NCBI RefSeq assembly: GCF_026151205.1
Contig: NC_087084.1
Span: forward strand, 432,001-496,000
Direction: 5' to 3'
DNA: 64,000 nt
Origin: Bolinopsis microptera
Lineage: Eukaryota; Ctenophora; Tentaculata; Lobata; Bolinopsidae
Made by a program: the position numbers and the translations under genes. The notes under the pieces were generated by a model. That model did not search any database, was not told the origin of the DNA, and was given only the letters and a program-made list of their open reading frames with translations. Positions 35,901 to 45,824 of this stretch are shown one piece after another (the stretch's first letter is position 1; each line of letters begins with the position of its first letter).

Positions 35901-37860
35901 CTTATCATCTTCCCCTGCACATTGTAAGTAAAACACAAGGAAATTCCTTATCATCTTCCCCTGCATATAGTAAGTAAAACACAAGGAAATTCCTTATCAT
36001 CTTCCCCTGTATATTGTAAGTAAAACACAAGGAAATTCCTTATCATCTTCCCCTGTATATTGTAAGTAAAACGCAAGGAAATTCCTTATCATCTTCCCCT
36101 GTATATTGTAAGTAAAACGCAAGGAAATTCCTTATCATCTTCCCCTGCATATAGTAAGTAAAACACAAGGAAATTCCTTATCATCTTCCCCTGTATATTG
36201 TAAGTAAAACACAAGGAAATTCCTTATCATCTTCCCCTGTATATTGTAAGTAAAACACAAGGAAATTCCTTATCATCTTCCCCTGTATATTGTAAGTAAA
36301 ACGCAAGGAAATTCCTTATCATCTTCCCCTGTATATTGTAAGTAAAACGCAAGGAAATTCCTTATCATCTTCCCCTGCATATAGTAAGTAAAACACAAGG
36401 AAATTCCTTATCATCTTCCCCTGTATATTGTAAGTAAAACACAAGGAAATTCCTTATCATCTTCCCCTGTATATAGTAAGTAAAACACAAGGAAATTCCT
36501 TATCATCTTCCCCTGTATATTGTAAGTAAAACACAAGGAAATTCCTTATCATCTTCCCCTGTATATTGTAAGTAAAACGCAAGGAAATTCCTTATCATCT
36601 TCCCCTGTATATTGTAAGTAAAACGCAAGGAAATTCCTTATCATCTTCCCCTGCATATAGTAAGTAAAACACAAGGAAATTCCTTATCATCTTCCCCTGT
36701 ATATTGTAAGTAAAACACAAGGAAATTCCTTATCATCTTCCCCTGTATATTGTAAGTAAAACACAAGGAAATTCCTTATCATCTTCCCCTGCATATAGTA
36801 AGTAAAACACAAGGAAATTCCTTATCATCTTCCCCTGTATATTGTAAGTAAAACACAAGGAAATTCCTTATCATCTTCCCCTGCATATAGTAAGTAAAAC
36901 ACAAGGAAATTCCTTATCATCTTCCCCTGTATATTGTAAGTAAAACACAAGGAAATTCCTTATCATCTTCCCCTGCATATTGTAAGTAAAACACAAGGAA
37001 ATTCCTTATCATCTTCCCCTGTATATTGTAAGTAAAACACAAGGAAATTCCTTATCATCTTCCCCTGCATATTGTAAGTAAAACACAAGGAAATTCCTTA
37101 TCATCTTCCCCTGCATATTGTAAGTAAAACACAAAGACATTCCTTATCATCTTCCCCTGCATATTGTAAGTAAAACACAAGGAAATTCCTTATCATCTTC
37201 CCCTGTATATTGTAAGTAAAACACAAGGAAATTCCTTATCATCTTCCCCTACATATTGTAAGTAAAACACAAGGAAATTCCTTATCATCTTCCCCTGTAT
37301 ATTGTAAGTAAAACACAAGGAAATTCCTTATCACCTCCCCTGCATATTGTAAGTAAAACACAAGGAAATTTCAAATTACAAGCCGATTAAAGTTGAGTGA
37401 AGAAGAATTACGATTTTTGCCCCGACAAAATTGTTAATGCTACCAAACATACAGTTCTTGAAATATCTCCCAATTGTTTAAGTAACGTCCCCCTAATTTG
37501 AAGTAAAGTTCCTCCTAATTGTGTCAGTCATGTCCCCCTAGATATGTCCCCCTAAACACGCTTTATGTTAAAGTTTTTTAAGTTTGTTGCCATTCAATAA
37601 TAATTTTAAAATTTTTTGTAGACTTATCAGATCTTTAAGATGTTTATTGTTAACTACTTCAGATTTGTGTTAAGTTTGATAATAATGTCCCCCTAATTAT
37701 GTAAGTAAGGTCTCTTTGTCCCAGGTTTCTGATGTGCCAGCACTACTGCGACTACTCTTCTGACGTACTCTTCCAATCAATACCTTCCTTCCTCTTACAG
37801 TTCATACCTAAACAACCCTTCATGCACGCCAAACGACTATTTGGTATTAACAAATACTAA
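20947..37860 (+). CDS. ORMDL: ORMDL sphingolipid biosynthesis regulator, complete gene
   Basis: Four exons with matching phases: 20947-21005, 27862-27976, 34530-34681, 37725-37860. They sum to exactly 153 codons, the length of vertebrate ORMDL proteins. Exon 1 reads MQVGTTTVESNPNASYLDSR, aligning without gaps to the ORMDL N-terminus (M-VG---S--NPN----SR). Exon 3 has GSPF..DQG....LTHWEQI and TRKFL; exon 4 ends RLFGINKY, the invariant ORMDL C-terminus. ORMDLs are ER membrane proteins that bind and restrain serine palmitoyltransferase in response to ceramide. The hydrophobic segments are much diverged (many Cys, Tyr and Phe replacements). Introns are 6.9, 6.6 and 3.0 kb; donors are GTTACT, GTTAGT and GTAAGT. 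Introns 1 and 3 start with tandem copies of their own exon/donor junction. AATAAA at 37883 follows the stop. Confidence 0.95.
20983..27766 (+). repeat. about 160 copies of a 42-bp exon/intron-junction repeat (ORMDL intron 1)
   Basis: Unit: AATGCTAGCTACCTGGATAG plus CAG (the last 23 nt of ORMDL exon 1), then GTTACTAACTTTATTAACT (the first 19 nt of intron 1). The first copy is the real exon end, which has GGACAGC; most array copies have GGATAGC. A few copies are 36 bp (AATGCTACGGACAGC...). Divergence rises toward the 3' part (25.4-27.7 kb), while 22-25 kb is nearly homogeneous. Because 42 and 36 are multiples of 3, the exon frame stays open (NASYLDSRLLTLLT) until a 1-bp deletion near 21511. Confidence 0.97.
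27977..28330. other. start of ORMDL intron 2, with an unassigned open segment
   Basis: From about 28059 to 28215 a plus-strand frame reads like protein (VLGTGFIKNEDHFLNHCDL and onward) without recognised family or clear splice sites. It may be a pseudogene or retroelement fragment. Also holds a short AT repeat near 28215. Confidence 0.3.
28340..29272. repeat. 32/46-bp tandem repeat in ORMDL intron 2
   Basis: Core unit TCTACTCTAGTAGCACACTA plus CACGCTGCTACA (32 bp), alternating with copies extended by TCCAGTTTCTTGCA (46 bp). CTACTCTAGTAG gives each copy a small palindrome. Later copies degenerate and carry TTATATAC or TTATCTAC joints. Confidence 0.9.
29425..30662. repeat. 23-bp tandem repeat in ORMDL intron 2
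   Basis: About 54 copies of GTGACCTGAGTAATTGTTTA plus AAG, very homogeneous; variants are TGTGTAAAG, TGATCTGAG and CTGGGTAA. Confidence 0.95.
30663..30829. repeat. AT-rich (TAGATAGTATAATA)-type repeat
   Basis: Degenerate TAGATAGTATAATA repeats. Related sequence continues at 34237-34380, so the LINE between them was inserted into this array. Confidence 0.7.
30830..34236 (-). mobile_element. 5'-truncated LINE with RT and RNase H (I/R1/LOA-like)
   Basis: Minus-strand non-LTR element inserted in an AT repeat within ORMDL intron 2. It includes the coding frame at 31629-34016, an upstream out-of-frame piece to about 34230, and about 800 bp of presumed 3' UTR. The endonuclease is missing. The 3' boundary is inferred from where the AT array resumes. 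Confidence 0.75.
31629..34230 (-). pseudogene. LINE reverse transcriptase / RNase H (frameshifted, truncated)
   Basis: The 795-codon frame (31629-34016, nominal TTG start, so not the true start) holds RT motifs SPGPDNI, FLDIEGAFD, GCPQGGVLSPFLWN and AFADDLS (a Y-to-F variant of the YxDD box, near residue 240). An RNase H follows (GYTDGS, QAELLALL, IDSKA, HWVPAHSGI), then a C-terminal CxxC..H..C knuckle (CKKC, TAHYLTSC). RT followed by RNase H and a CCHC knuckle fits the I/R1/LOA group. Upstream, a segment with LGSLKKPNGSFTSSPRETLD lies in another frame: a frameshift near 34040 separates it. Loss of the 5' end plus the frameshift means it is dead. Confidence 0.85.
34237..34529. other. end of ORMDL intron 2
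   Basis: Remaining AT array (34237-34380), a short CCTGATCACAC direct repeat near 34410-34450, then the acceptor TTCCGCAG of ORMDL exon 3. Confidence 0.6.
34645..37370 (+). repeat. about 59 copies of a 46-bp exon/intron-junction repeat (ORMDL intron 3)
   Basis: Unit: ACACAAGGAAATTCCTTATC plus ATCTTCCCCTGTATATT (the last 37 nt of ORMDL exon 3), then GTAAGTAAA (the start of intron 3). The first copy is the genuine exon end. Variants GCATATTG, GTATATTG, GCATATAG and GCACATTG leave GTAAGT intact in nearly all copies. A higher-order repeat of 16 units (736 bp) is visible: the rare GCACATTG copy at 35181 recurs at 35917 with the same neighbouring variants. 46 is not a multiple of 3, and GTAAGT gives an in-frame TAA, so read-through truncates the protein. 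Confidence 0.97.
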
Positions 37861-38554
37861 TTAATTAATCAATTAGTTAATTAATAAATTAGTTTTAATT
37901 AGATTCCAGCAAAGACATTCCAGACAATTCTATTGTGACCCATTAACCAATGTTTTATGGACACCTTCATTTGAGTTTGAGGATATTGGTAAATATTAGT
38001 GGTCCTATTAAAAGGGCACAGTGTAGTTGACTTTGTCACACTATGAAATTATTTAAACCCTTGATGGTTAGGATATTCGTCTCATCACTAGGATGGGTAC
38101 ATTATGACCCTTACCTCGTAAACCGCTCGATCCCTGCCCTTTAACCAATGTTGTATCAGATTTGTTAGATTGACCTTATCTACTATATTTTAGACTAAGG
38201 GATGCTTATTGGGCAGCTATAGCTAACAAAGTCGCAAAAAAAGGAACTTTTTAAACATTACAGTGCATAAAAACAATAAATTTTATTTCTGAGCAGTGCA
38301 TATGGAAGTATGGGTCACGTGGCTAATGTTCAGAACTTCTTAACGTGCTAGGTTAATGATGCCAAAATTAAGCCACTATCGTCGAAAACGCTATTATTTT
38401 TGTTTACCACTATCCTCAAAATCAAATGAACGTGTCCATATAATAGGATCTTTATTGAGAATTGTTATTTAAAAGTAAGCAGTGGCATATGAGAGAGCAA
38501 CTTTGTGTTTTAATTTTGTGGAATTTGATTTATTTAGTTGTGTTTGTGTAAGTA
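37861..38554. other. ORMDL 3' flank
   Basis: AATAAA at 37883-37888 is the likely polyadenylation signal. Beyond it I see no gene. Confidence 0.5.
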
Positions 38555-38780
38555 TTGGAGTTGTTGGGTGACTGCCTTGTAGTACACTTTTATATTAATA
38601 CCATTCAAATTGTTACACGATTAATAGCATATCACACTTTCCAAGGGTTTGCATACAAGTTTTTATTGCGTCATGAAATAATATTATATCTTTTTGTATT
38701 ATTTGGCATGTTAGTTTGTAATCACAAATTTTTCAGCGATTCAGAGATTTATTGTGTGGTAGAGCGGGGGATGATTATAT

Positions 38781-38872
38781 CACCCCACCCCCCCCCCCCC
38801 CCCCCCCCCAGTTACATCACCCCCCCCCCCCCCCCCACCCCCACCCCCCCCCCCCCAGTTTACATCACCCCG
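38781..38872. repeat. C-run block with CAGTTACATCACC punctuation
   Basis: Long C runs separated by AGTTACATCA or AGTTTACATCA. The G-rich minus strand could form quadruplexes. Run lengths may be unreliable in assembly. Confidence 0.8.
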
Positions 38873-39316
38873 GCAATTCCGATAACGTAACTTAATACCC
38901 GTGATAACGAGTAAACGCCTGGTTGTAGCACTTCCACCACTCAATCTGCTTCAACTCTAATTACATTTTATCCGGGAGAATGTTGAGTAAAAGTCGGATG
39001 ATGTTTTTATCTGGGTCGTAAAATCTTGGGAACTGTTCTGTAGAGTATTTATAGGCTGTATAGATCCTGTTCTTGTGTAAAACTAATTGTGAGTGAAGGA
39101 AAGCTGTTATATTAGATACGTAAGCAATGTTTCGCTAAACGTTAAAAGAGTCTACATAAAACTGGCAATGGAACGCGCAGTTGAAATATTTCAGAAAGAT
39201 TCGCGCTCACCATACGCGCAGTGATATGGTCAGTGCGCGCGCTGAGTTGATATCATCTGATGATAATATACAGATACCCTGTCTGTACTGATACGGGATT
39301 TGTCCCCAGGTAAGAC

Positions 39317-39344
39317 GCCCCCCCCCCCCCCCCCCCCCCCCCCC
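39317..39344. repeat. C homopolymer (about 28)
   Basis: Uninterrupted C tract just after the GTAAGACG donor-like site. Confidence 0.85.
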
Positions 39345-40415
39345 TAATAACGTAAGCATTTGCCGGAAAAATGAAGATCTACGGTAATAATATAGTATAA
39401 ATTACAATGCCGATAAATTATATATGTAATATGATATTGATACTCCTACTTATTTTTATGAATCACGCCCTGTGAGGACTTTAAAACATGAGCATATTAC
39501 TTACAACTTAGCAGGGTAAGTATCAGCACACTTAGCCGGGTAAGTAACAGCACACGACAAAACAACTTTAGTCATTAACTCGTTTATAATCTGATAATTG
39601 TAAGCAATTCTTAACTTAAAGTTTACGTAACGACTACAGTCTACACGTATAACTTACTTAATTATAACCTTTATAATTATATTCGCTACAAAGTGAGGAA
39701 TAAACCACACCCGGATGAATAGTTACATTTGTTTGTTCAGATTATGCCGATGATTATGCTCTAATCTGGATATTAATATCAACACACTGCCGTGAAGTCT
39801 TCTTGTTTAGTAAGGTTTGTAGGTGTAACATATCCTAATTGTAACCATGACAACGGATTCTTATCTGGGCACGACTCTCACTCCACCTTGACAAATATCC
39901 CTCCCTCAGTTTGATACTTTCGTTTCCTTCTTTTAAACCGCCAAATTCATTACATTGCATATTATTTGGCCGATTAATTAATTACACTTATAGCTGTCAA
40001 CACTTATAGCTGTCAACACTATTAAATGCCTTTTAATAGGGTCACTTTGGTATCTGTTATTAAATTGAAAATAATTCGGTCATTGATTGTTTGCTAGTAA
40101 ATACACTATACACTATACACTATACACTATACATTGATTGTATGCTAGTAAATGAGGAATACTGATTTCGAAATATGCATTGATTCGAAGATATTCATTC
40201 CACGTGTACAGTGTAAAACTGATATTGTGTGATCAGGGAGTGTGCTGTCCCATCTTCATGACAGCATGACATTTGAAACCGAAATTCTAATATTAGAAAT
40301 ACTTTCAATTTGGAATAACACGCGTCCAGGTTATTAAGTTTAGTAAAGGAATAATTCGATTGTGCTCATTAATATTAACGTGAACTTGGCTGTAAAATGT
40401 AATTTAAGACCTTAC

Positions 40416-40540
40416 CAGGGTAGATTGTAGATAGAATATTTTGTTCCGCTCGATTCAGGTTCCTGTACAGTGTACGTTACTCCTGTAATCTGTATACTTT
40501 TTACACTGTTTAAAATATCTCTCACTACGTTAGTCAGATC
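40416..40540 (-). CDS. single exon of an unrecognised gene
   Basis: Minus-strand exon bounded by acceptor ACACTAGAG and donor CCTG|GTAAGG. It reads DLTNVVRDILNSVKSIQITG, then TYTVQEPESSG and KYSIYNLP: hydrophilic and protein-like, without a family I recognise. Its upstream intron ends in a tandem array whose units contain the same ATAATAACACTAG found at this acceptor. Neighbouring exons could not be identified; a possible one lies near 41420-41535 on the same strand. Confidence 0.5.
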
Positions 40541-40888
40541 CTCTAGTGTTATTATGGTTACTATGGTTACTATGGTTACTAGTGTTATTATGGTTACTAT
40601 GGTTACTAGTGTTATTATGGTTACTATGGTTACTAGTGTTATTATGGTTACTAGTGTTACTATGGTTACTAGTGTTATTATGGTTACTATGGTTACTAGT
40701 GTTATTATAGTTACTATGGTTACTAGTGTTATTATGGTTACTATGGTTACTAGTGTTATTATAGTTACTATGGTTACTAGTGTTATTATGGTTACTAGTG
40801 TTATTATGGTTACTATGGTTACTATGGTTCGGTTACTATGTTTACTATGGTTACTAGTGTTATTATGGTTACTATAGTTACTAAGGTA
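40541..40888. repeat. GGTTACTATGGTTAC / AGTGTTATTAT array
   Basis: Interspersed GGTTACTAT and GGTTACTAGTGTTATTAT units (about 9 and 18 bp). It ends exactly at the acceptor of the minus exon at 40540. Sense and antisense frames over 130 codons are periodicity artefacts. Confidence 0.9.
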
Positions 40889-41539
40889 CACCCACCTAAT
40901 AATAGTGTAATATGTATGTACTACGGCTTTAAGCAGGAATGAGGAATAACAATTCCGAGATTTGGTATTGTTCTTTTTATAAACGATTCGTCTGCTCGAG
41001 TATTTGTTTGAAATAATATTAATAATAACTCATCAGCTATATCATAAATATATAGCTATGTATTTATTACACTCATCAGTGGAGAGTCTCACTGTACTTG
41101 AGAGTATCTTAAAATAGTTTAAAGGTTTAAAAACGAACTTATCATACAAACAATCGCCGACATTTTAGTTTACAGCTTTATATCGTGCCGATATTATCTC
41201 CTAAATTAGATATTACCTGGGAACCCCAGGCTATTATAATTATTTTCATATTCATAGAGATTAGGCGAAATTATACTGAGCGCCGCCCAGTAAAATTAGA
41301 TATTGTCCTTATGCAGTAGTGTTACTATGGTTACATTATCTTATCTGGTTACTGTTTGGTCAATTATATGGTTACATTACCATATTTTGCAGCAAATATA
41401 AAATATCTCACCTCTACTGCTCTATCAGTAGTTTTGTGTGTGTGTGTTTATTATTATCTCTCTCTAGCTTTGTAGATTTGAATACAATGTTTGTACATTT
41501 TCTGTACACCGTGTACGATGCCTTTTCCGCTACAGAGTG
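40889..41539. other. spacer without confirmed gene
   Basis: Contains GTTACTATGGTTAC-type words near 41320-41380 and a (GT)n stretch near 41440. A minus-strand open segment (KASYTVYRKC) at about 41420-41530 could be an exon but lacks a convincing donor. Confidence 0.3.
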
Positions 41540-42470
41540 AACACTTGGATATGGTAGATGATGCTGCTATGGTTGAGAATGGCTAATTCCTTCCGGAATA
41601 TGTGGATCAGATACACATGGCGACCTAGTATTTTCAAGGAGTTAGAAGTAAAATCGGTGTTGAACACAATGATGAAGTGCGATTTGACAAACTGAACCAG
41701 AGAAGTGTGCCTAGAAAGAGGTTATCAGAATGGCTAGAGACAGTGTGATGTATGCTGGACAATTATTGTGGTCCATTGTTACAATCCGCCGTTGAAACAG
41801 CTACAGACAACCGAATGTTCAGGAAAGAAAAAATAGCAGATACGACTAAAATCATAGAACTACAAGAGAAATTGCTCTGTAAGCAAGAAGAAGACATGAC
41901 AAAAATCAGTGATTTGCAGGAGAAGTTAGCTTTGAAGAAAGATGATGAGATTGGAATTGTGAAAAGTGCAGCTCAGAAAGGGATGAAGACCTTTTCGTCT
42001 CTGTTAAAAAACACGTGCAAAAACGCTTTTGCACCGAAGAAGATTCAAGCTGCGGTGAAAAGAATTTCCCTAGAAGAAGATCGAAGTAAAAGTCTGATTA
42101 TCTTTGGGCTTCCAGAGACTGAGGAGAACCTGGATGCTAAGGTATCTGGTATTTTGTTGGACCATCTCAACGAAAAACCGAAAATTTTGAGATGTAAACG
42201 AGTTGGAAAGGACACAACTAAAAGTGAGCGTGTCAGACCAGTGAAATTCGCTGTGTCAAGCTCAGATCAAGCTCGTACCATCTTGAGCAAGACTAAGCTA
42301 CTAAGGCATGTAGAGGGGTTTAGTTCTGTTTACATTACTCCAGATAGATCAGCTGCAGACAGAATAGCCTACAAGAAAGTTGTCGACCAACTGCTCAACA
42401 AAAGGACAAAGTTCACGTAATCAGAAACTTTAGAGTCGTTAGTTCGGAGAAGGAGCCTTGAGAGTTTTAT
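41540..42470 (+). pseudogene. LINE ORF1 (coiled coil + RRM-like), degraded 5' end
   Basis: The open frame at 41752-42420 (222 codons) has a heptad-like coiled-coil region (KIIELQEKLLCKQEE, KISDLQEKLALKK). An RRM-like nucleic-acid-binding part follows: EEDRSKSLIIFGLPE, RVRPVKFAVSSSDQA and YITPDRSAADR. This matches the LINE ORF1 type also present at 53585-54445 on the other strand (LLVFGLPE, LSPDRS). Upstream sequence to 41540 continues the same protein with several stops. No ORF2 follows. Confidence 0.75.
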
Positions 42471-42701
42471 ATTTTCTATAAGTACAATATTATATGTTTT
42501 AATTCATTGATTTATTAGTGTTTTGCAAGGGGCCAATGTTATTGCGGGTGCGGTATTCAATACTGCATACTTCCGTGTTTTGGTGACCCGTCTTTCAATA
42601 CATAATTTGGGTTTCAATATAGGGGCTGTTCACATATTACGTAATCAGCCGAGGGGGAGGGGGGTTGAGATGATTACGCTTGTGTAATTTTCATACAATA
42701 G

Positions 42702-44008
42702 CATTGGTAGCTCGCAGTATTGCTGCATTGGTAGCTCGCAGTATTGCAGCATTGGTAGCTCGCAGTATTGCAGCATTGGTAGCTCGCAGTATTGCAGCAT
42801 TGGTAGCTCGCAGTATTGCAGCATTGGTAGCTCGCAGTATTGCAGCATTGGTAGCTCGCAGTATTGCAGCATTGGTAGCTCGCAGTATTGCAGCATTGGT
42901 AGCCCGCAGTATTGCAGCATTGGTAGCTCGCAGTATTGCAGCATTGGTAGCTCGCAGTATTGCAGCATTGGTAGCTCGCAGTATTGCTGCATTGGTAGCT
43001 CGCAGTATTGCAGCATTGGTAGCTCGCAGTATTGCAGCATTGGTAGCTCGCAGTATTGCAGCATTGGTAGCTCGCAGTATTGCTGCATTGGTAGCTCGCA
43101 GTATTGCTGCATTGGTAGCTCACAGTATTGCAGCATTGGTAGCTCGCAGTATTGCAGCATTGGTAGCTCGCAGCATTGCAGCATTGGTAGCTCGCAGCAT
43201 TGCAGCATTGGTAGCTCGCAGCATTGCAGCATTGGTAGCTCGCAGCATTGCAGCATTGGTAGCTCGCAGTATTGCAGCATTGGTAGCTCGCAGTATTGCA
43301 GCATTGGTAGCTCGCAGTATTGCAGCATTGGTAGCTCGCAGTATTGCAGCATTGGTAGCTCGCAGTATTGCAGCATTGGTAGCTCGCAGTATTGCAGCAT
43401 TGGTAGCTCGCAGTATTGCTGCATTGGTAGCTCGCAGTATTGCTGCATTGGTAGCTCGCAGTATTGCAGCATTGGTAGCTCGCAGTATTGCAGCATTGGT
43501 AGCTCGCAGTATTGCAGCATTGGTAGCTCGCAGTATTGCTGCATTGGTAGCTCGCAGTATTGCTGCATTGGTAGCTCGCAGTATTGCAGCATTGGTAGCT
43601 CGCAGTATTGCAGCATTGGTACCTCGCAGTATTGCAGCATTGGTAGCTCGCAGTATTGCAGCATTGGTAGCTCGCAGTATTGCTGCATTGGTAGCTCGCA
43701 GTATTGCAGCATTGGTAGCTCGCAGTATTGCAGCATTGGTAGCTCGCAGTATTGCAGCATTGGTAGCTCGCAGTATTGCTGCATTGGTAGCTCGCAGTAT
43801 TGCAGCATTGGTAGCTCGCAGTATTGCAGCATTGGTAGCTCGCAGTATTGCAGTATTGGTAGCTCGCAGTATTGCAGCATTGGTAGCTCTCAGTATTGCA
43901 GCGTTGGTAGGCGGTAGCTCGCAGTATTGCAGCATTGGTAGCTGATCGCAGTATTGCAGCATTGGTAGCTCGCAGTATTGCTGCATTGGTAGCTGATCGC
44001 AGTATTGC
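42702..44008. repeat. 24-bp tandem repeat, about 54 copies
   Basis: Unit ATTGGTAGCTCGCAGTATTG plus CAGC, with TGC/AGC variation. It starts right after the AATAGC of the MITE left end. Frames of 288-447 codons in three phases are artefacts of a 24-bp unit without stops. Confidence 0.95.
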
Positions 44009-44059
44009 GAATTTCATCTACCAACAATTATGATCGTTAACTCTAATTAAATATCATTG

Positions 44060-44186
44060 CCTTGTAAGGTAGTGTTTCTATAGTAACACTACCTTGTTTC
44101 CATAGTAACACTACCTTGTTTCTATAGTAACACTACCTTTTTTCTATAGTAACACTACCTTGTTTCCATAGTAACACTACCTTGAT
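44060..44186. repeat. 23-bp repeat with GTTTCTATAGTAAC
   Basis: Five to six copies of TAGTAACACTACCTTGTTTC plus CAT or TAT. GTTTCCATAGTAAC in each is X-box-like. Confidence 0.85.
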
Positions 44187-44580
44187 CAATACTAGCGGTC
44201 CGACACACACGCGTAATTAGACAGAATTTCAATTATTACGAAATTCTTTTAAAAACTCTTTGTTTAATTGCGACTCTTTGTGTTTTAAACAGATCCAAAA
44301 GAGTATACTAATAAAGTACTATTAATGTAGTACTATAATAATTCACATGGCATTTAAAGAAGCTGCTTGTAATGCACCAGCTGATAACATGCACACTGTC
44401 TTTGTCAGAGATTGTCAAAGTAGAAAGATAAATCCCCGCTAAGCAGAGAGTACGATAGAAGAGGTAGCAGATATCTCTCGTTACAGTTGTTTTGTTGAAT
44501 TTGTTGCTGACGAGATATCCTCTCTCTCGTTGCAGTTGTTTTGTTGAATTTGTTGGTAACGAGATATCTAATATACGCCC
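44187..44580. other. spacer between arrays
   Basis: A direct duplication of about 45 bp (CGTTGCAGTTGTTTTGTTGA, then ATTTGTTG and ACGAGATATC) at about 44480 and 44530. No gene. Confidence 0.5.
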
Positions 44581-45566
44581 CCTCAACTGTAATCAATACC
44601 CGCTCAACCGTAATCAATACCCGCTCAACCGTAATCAATACCCCCTCAACCGTAATCAATACCCCCTCAACCGTAATCAATACCCCCTCAACCGTAATCA
44701 ATACCCCCTCAACCGTAATCAATACCCCCTCAACCGTAATCAATACCCCCTCAACCGTAATCAATACCCCCTCAACCGTAATCAATACCCCCTCAACCGT
44801 AATCACTACCCCCTCAACCGTAATCAATACCCCCTCAACCGTAATCAATACCCCCTCAACCGTAATCAATACCCCCTCAACCGTAATCAATACCCCCTCA
44901 ACCGTAATCACTACCCCCTCAACCGTAATCAATACCCCCTCAACCGTAATCAATACCCCCTCAACCGTAATCAATACCCCCTCAACCGTAATCAATACCC
45001 CTCAACCGTAATCAATACCCCCTCAACCGTAATCAATACCCCCTCAACCGTAATCAATAGCCCCTCCTAACAGCAACAACCAACCCCCTCAACCGTAATC
45101 AATACCCCCTCAACCGTAATCAATACCCCCTCAACCGTAATCAATACCCCCTCAACCGTAATCAATACCCCCTCAACCGTAATCAATACCCCCTCAACCG
45201 TAATCAATACCCCCTCAACCGTAATCAATACCCCCTCAACCGTAATCAATACCCCCTCAACCGTAATCAATACCCCCTCAACCGTAATCAATACCCCCTC
45301 AACCGTAATCAATACCCCTCAACCGTAATCACTACCCCCTCAACCGTAATCAATACCCCCTCAACCGTTATCAATAGCCCCTCAACCGAAATCAATACCC
45401 CCTCAACCGTAATCAATACCCCCTCAACCGTAATCAATACCCCCTCAACCGTAATCAATACCCCCTCAACCGTAATCAATACCCCCTCAACCGTAATCAA
45501 TACCCCCTCAACCGTAATCAATACCCCCTCAACCGTAATCAATACCCCCTCAACCGTAATCAATAG
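44581..45566. repeat. 21-bp tandem repeat in two duplicated blocks
   Basis: Unit AATCAATACCCCCTCAACCGT, about 45 copies. Two blocks (to 45058 and from 45085) each end in the same spacer AATAGCCCCTCCTAACAGCA followed by ACAACCAACCCC, so a block of about 505 bp was duplicated. Confidence 0.95.
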
Positions 45567-45656
45567 CCCCTCCTAACAGCAACAACCAACCCCCCCCCCC
45601 TCCCGTAATCAACCGTCAGCATTTGGAAACCCCCTCCCCCTCTCGTGAACGACCCC

Positions 45657-45824
45657 TTACGGTGATTGAATAAAACGCTAATTGCGATTTCGTTAGATTG
45701 AATGCCAACCACTCCTGATTTGATTTAGGTTTGATTCTTGTAAATATCGTTAACTTGGAGTGTATAATGACGAAATATCTTCATTGAAACTAAAATGCTG
45801 CTACCAAAGTGCCACAATTCATTT
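45657..45824. other. short unique spacer
   Basis: No feature recognised. Confidence 0.4.

Larger units (their letters stand above)
38555..40415. other. non-coding stretch with C runs and a CpG-rich patch
   Basis: Two C-run blocks are listed separately. At about 39170-39245 there is a cluster of GCGC/CGCG words, unusual in this AT-rich DNA. It is followed by CCCCAG|GTAAGACG at about 39309, which could be a 5' UTR exon with donor on the plus strand. CACTATACACTATACACTATA is a short 9-bp repeat near 40100. No coding exon is confirmed. Confidence 0.35.
42622..45656. mobile_element. MITE end pair enclosing large tandem arrays
   Basis: The left 80 bp (GGGGCTGTTCACATATTACG onward, GATTACGCTTGTGTAATTTT, AATAGC) match the reverse complement of the MITE at 20761. 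The right end (TTTGGAAACCCCCTCCCCCT, CGTGAACGACCCC) matches its other side. Between them lie a 24-bp array, a 23-bp array and a 21-bp array. It is either one MITE hugely expanded inside, or two MITE remnants flanking arrays. Confidence 0.5.

Noticed and set aside
28340-37370. Regular repeat arrays considered as CRISPR
   Set aside because: No spacer of unique sequence alternates with repeats; the units are contiguous, and the DNA is eukaryotic with introns.
39297-39317. Plus-strand 5' UTR exon with donor CCCCAG|GTAAGA
   Set aside because: A good donor and a nearby CpG patch, but no coding frame or partner exon found. Kept only as a remark.
42645-44017. Three long frames (288-447 codons, both strands) made of ALVARSIA-, LQYCELPM- or ATNAAILR-type repeats
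   Set aside because: They come from a 24-bp satellite lacking stops in several phases. No unique sequence, start context or splice sites.
44405-45563. Frames reading ITVEGVL or NRNQYPL repeats
   Set aside because: 21-bp satellite artefacts within a MITE-flanked array.
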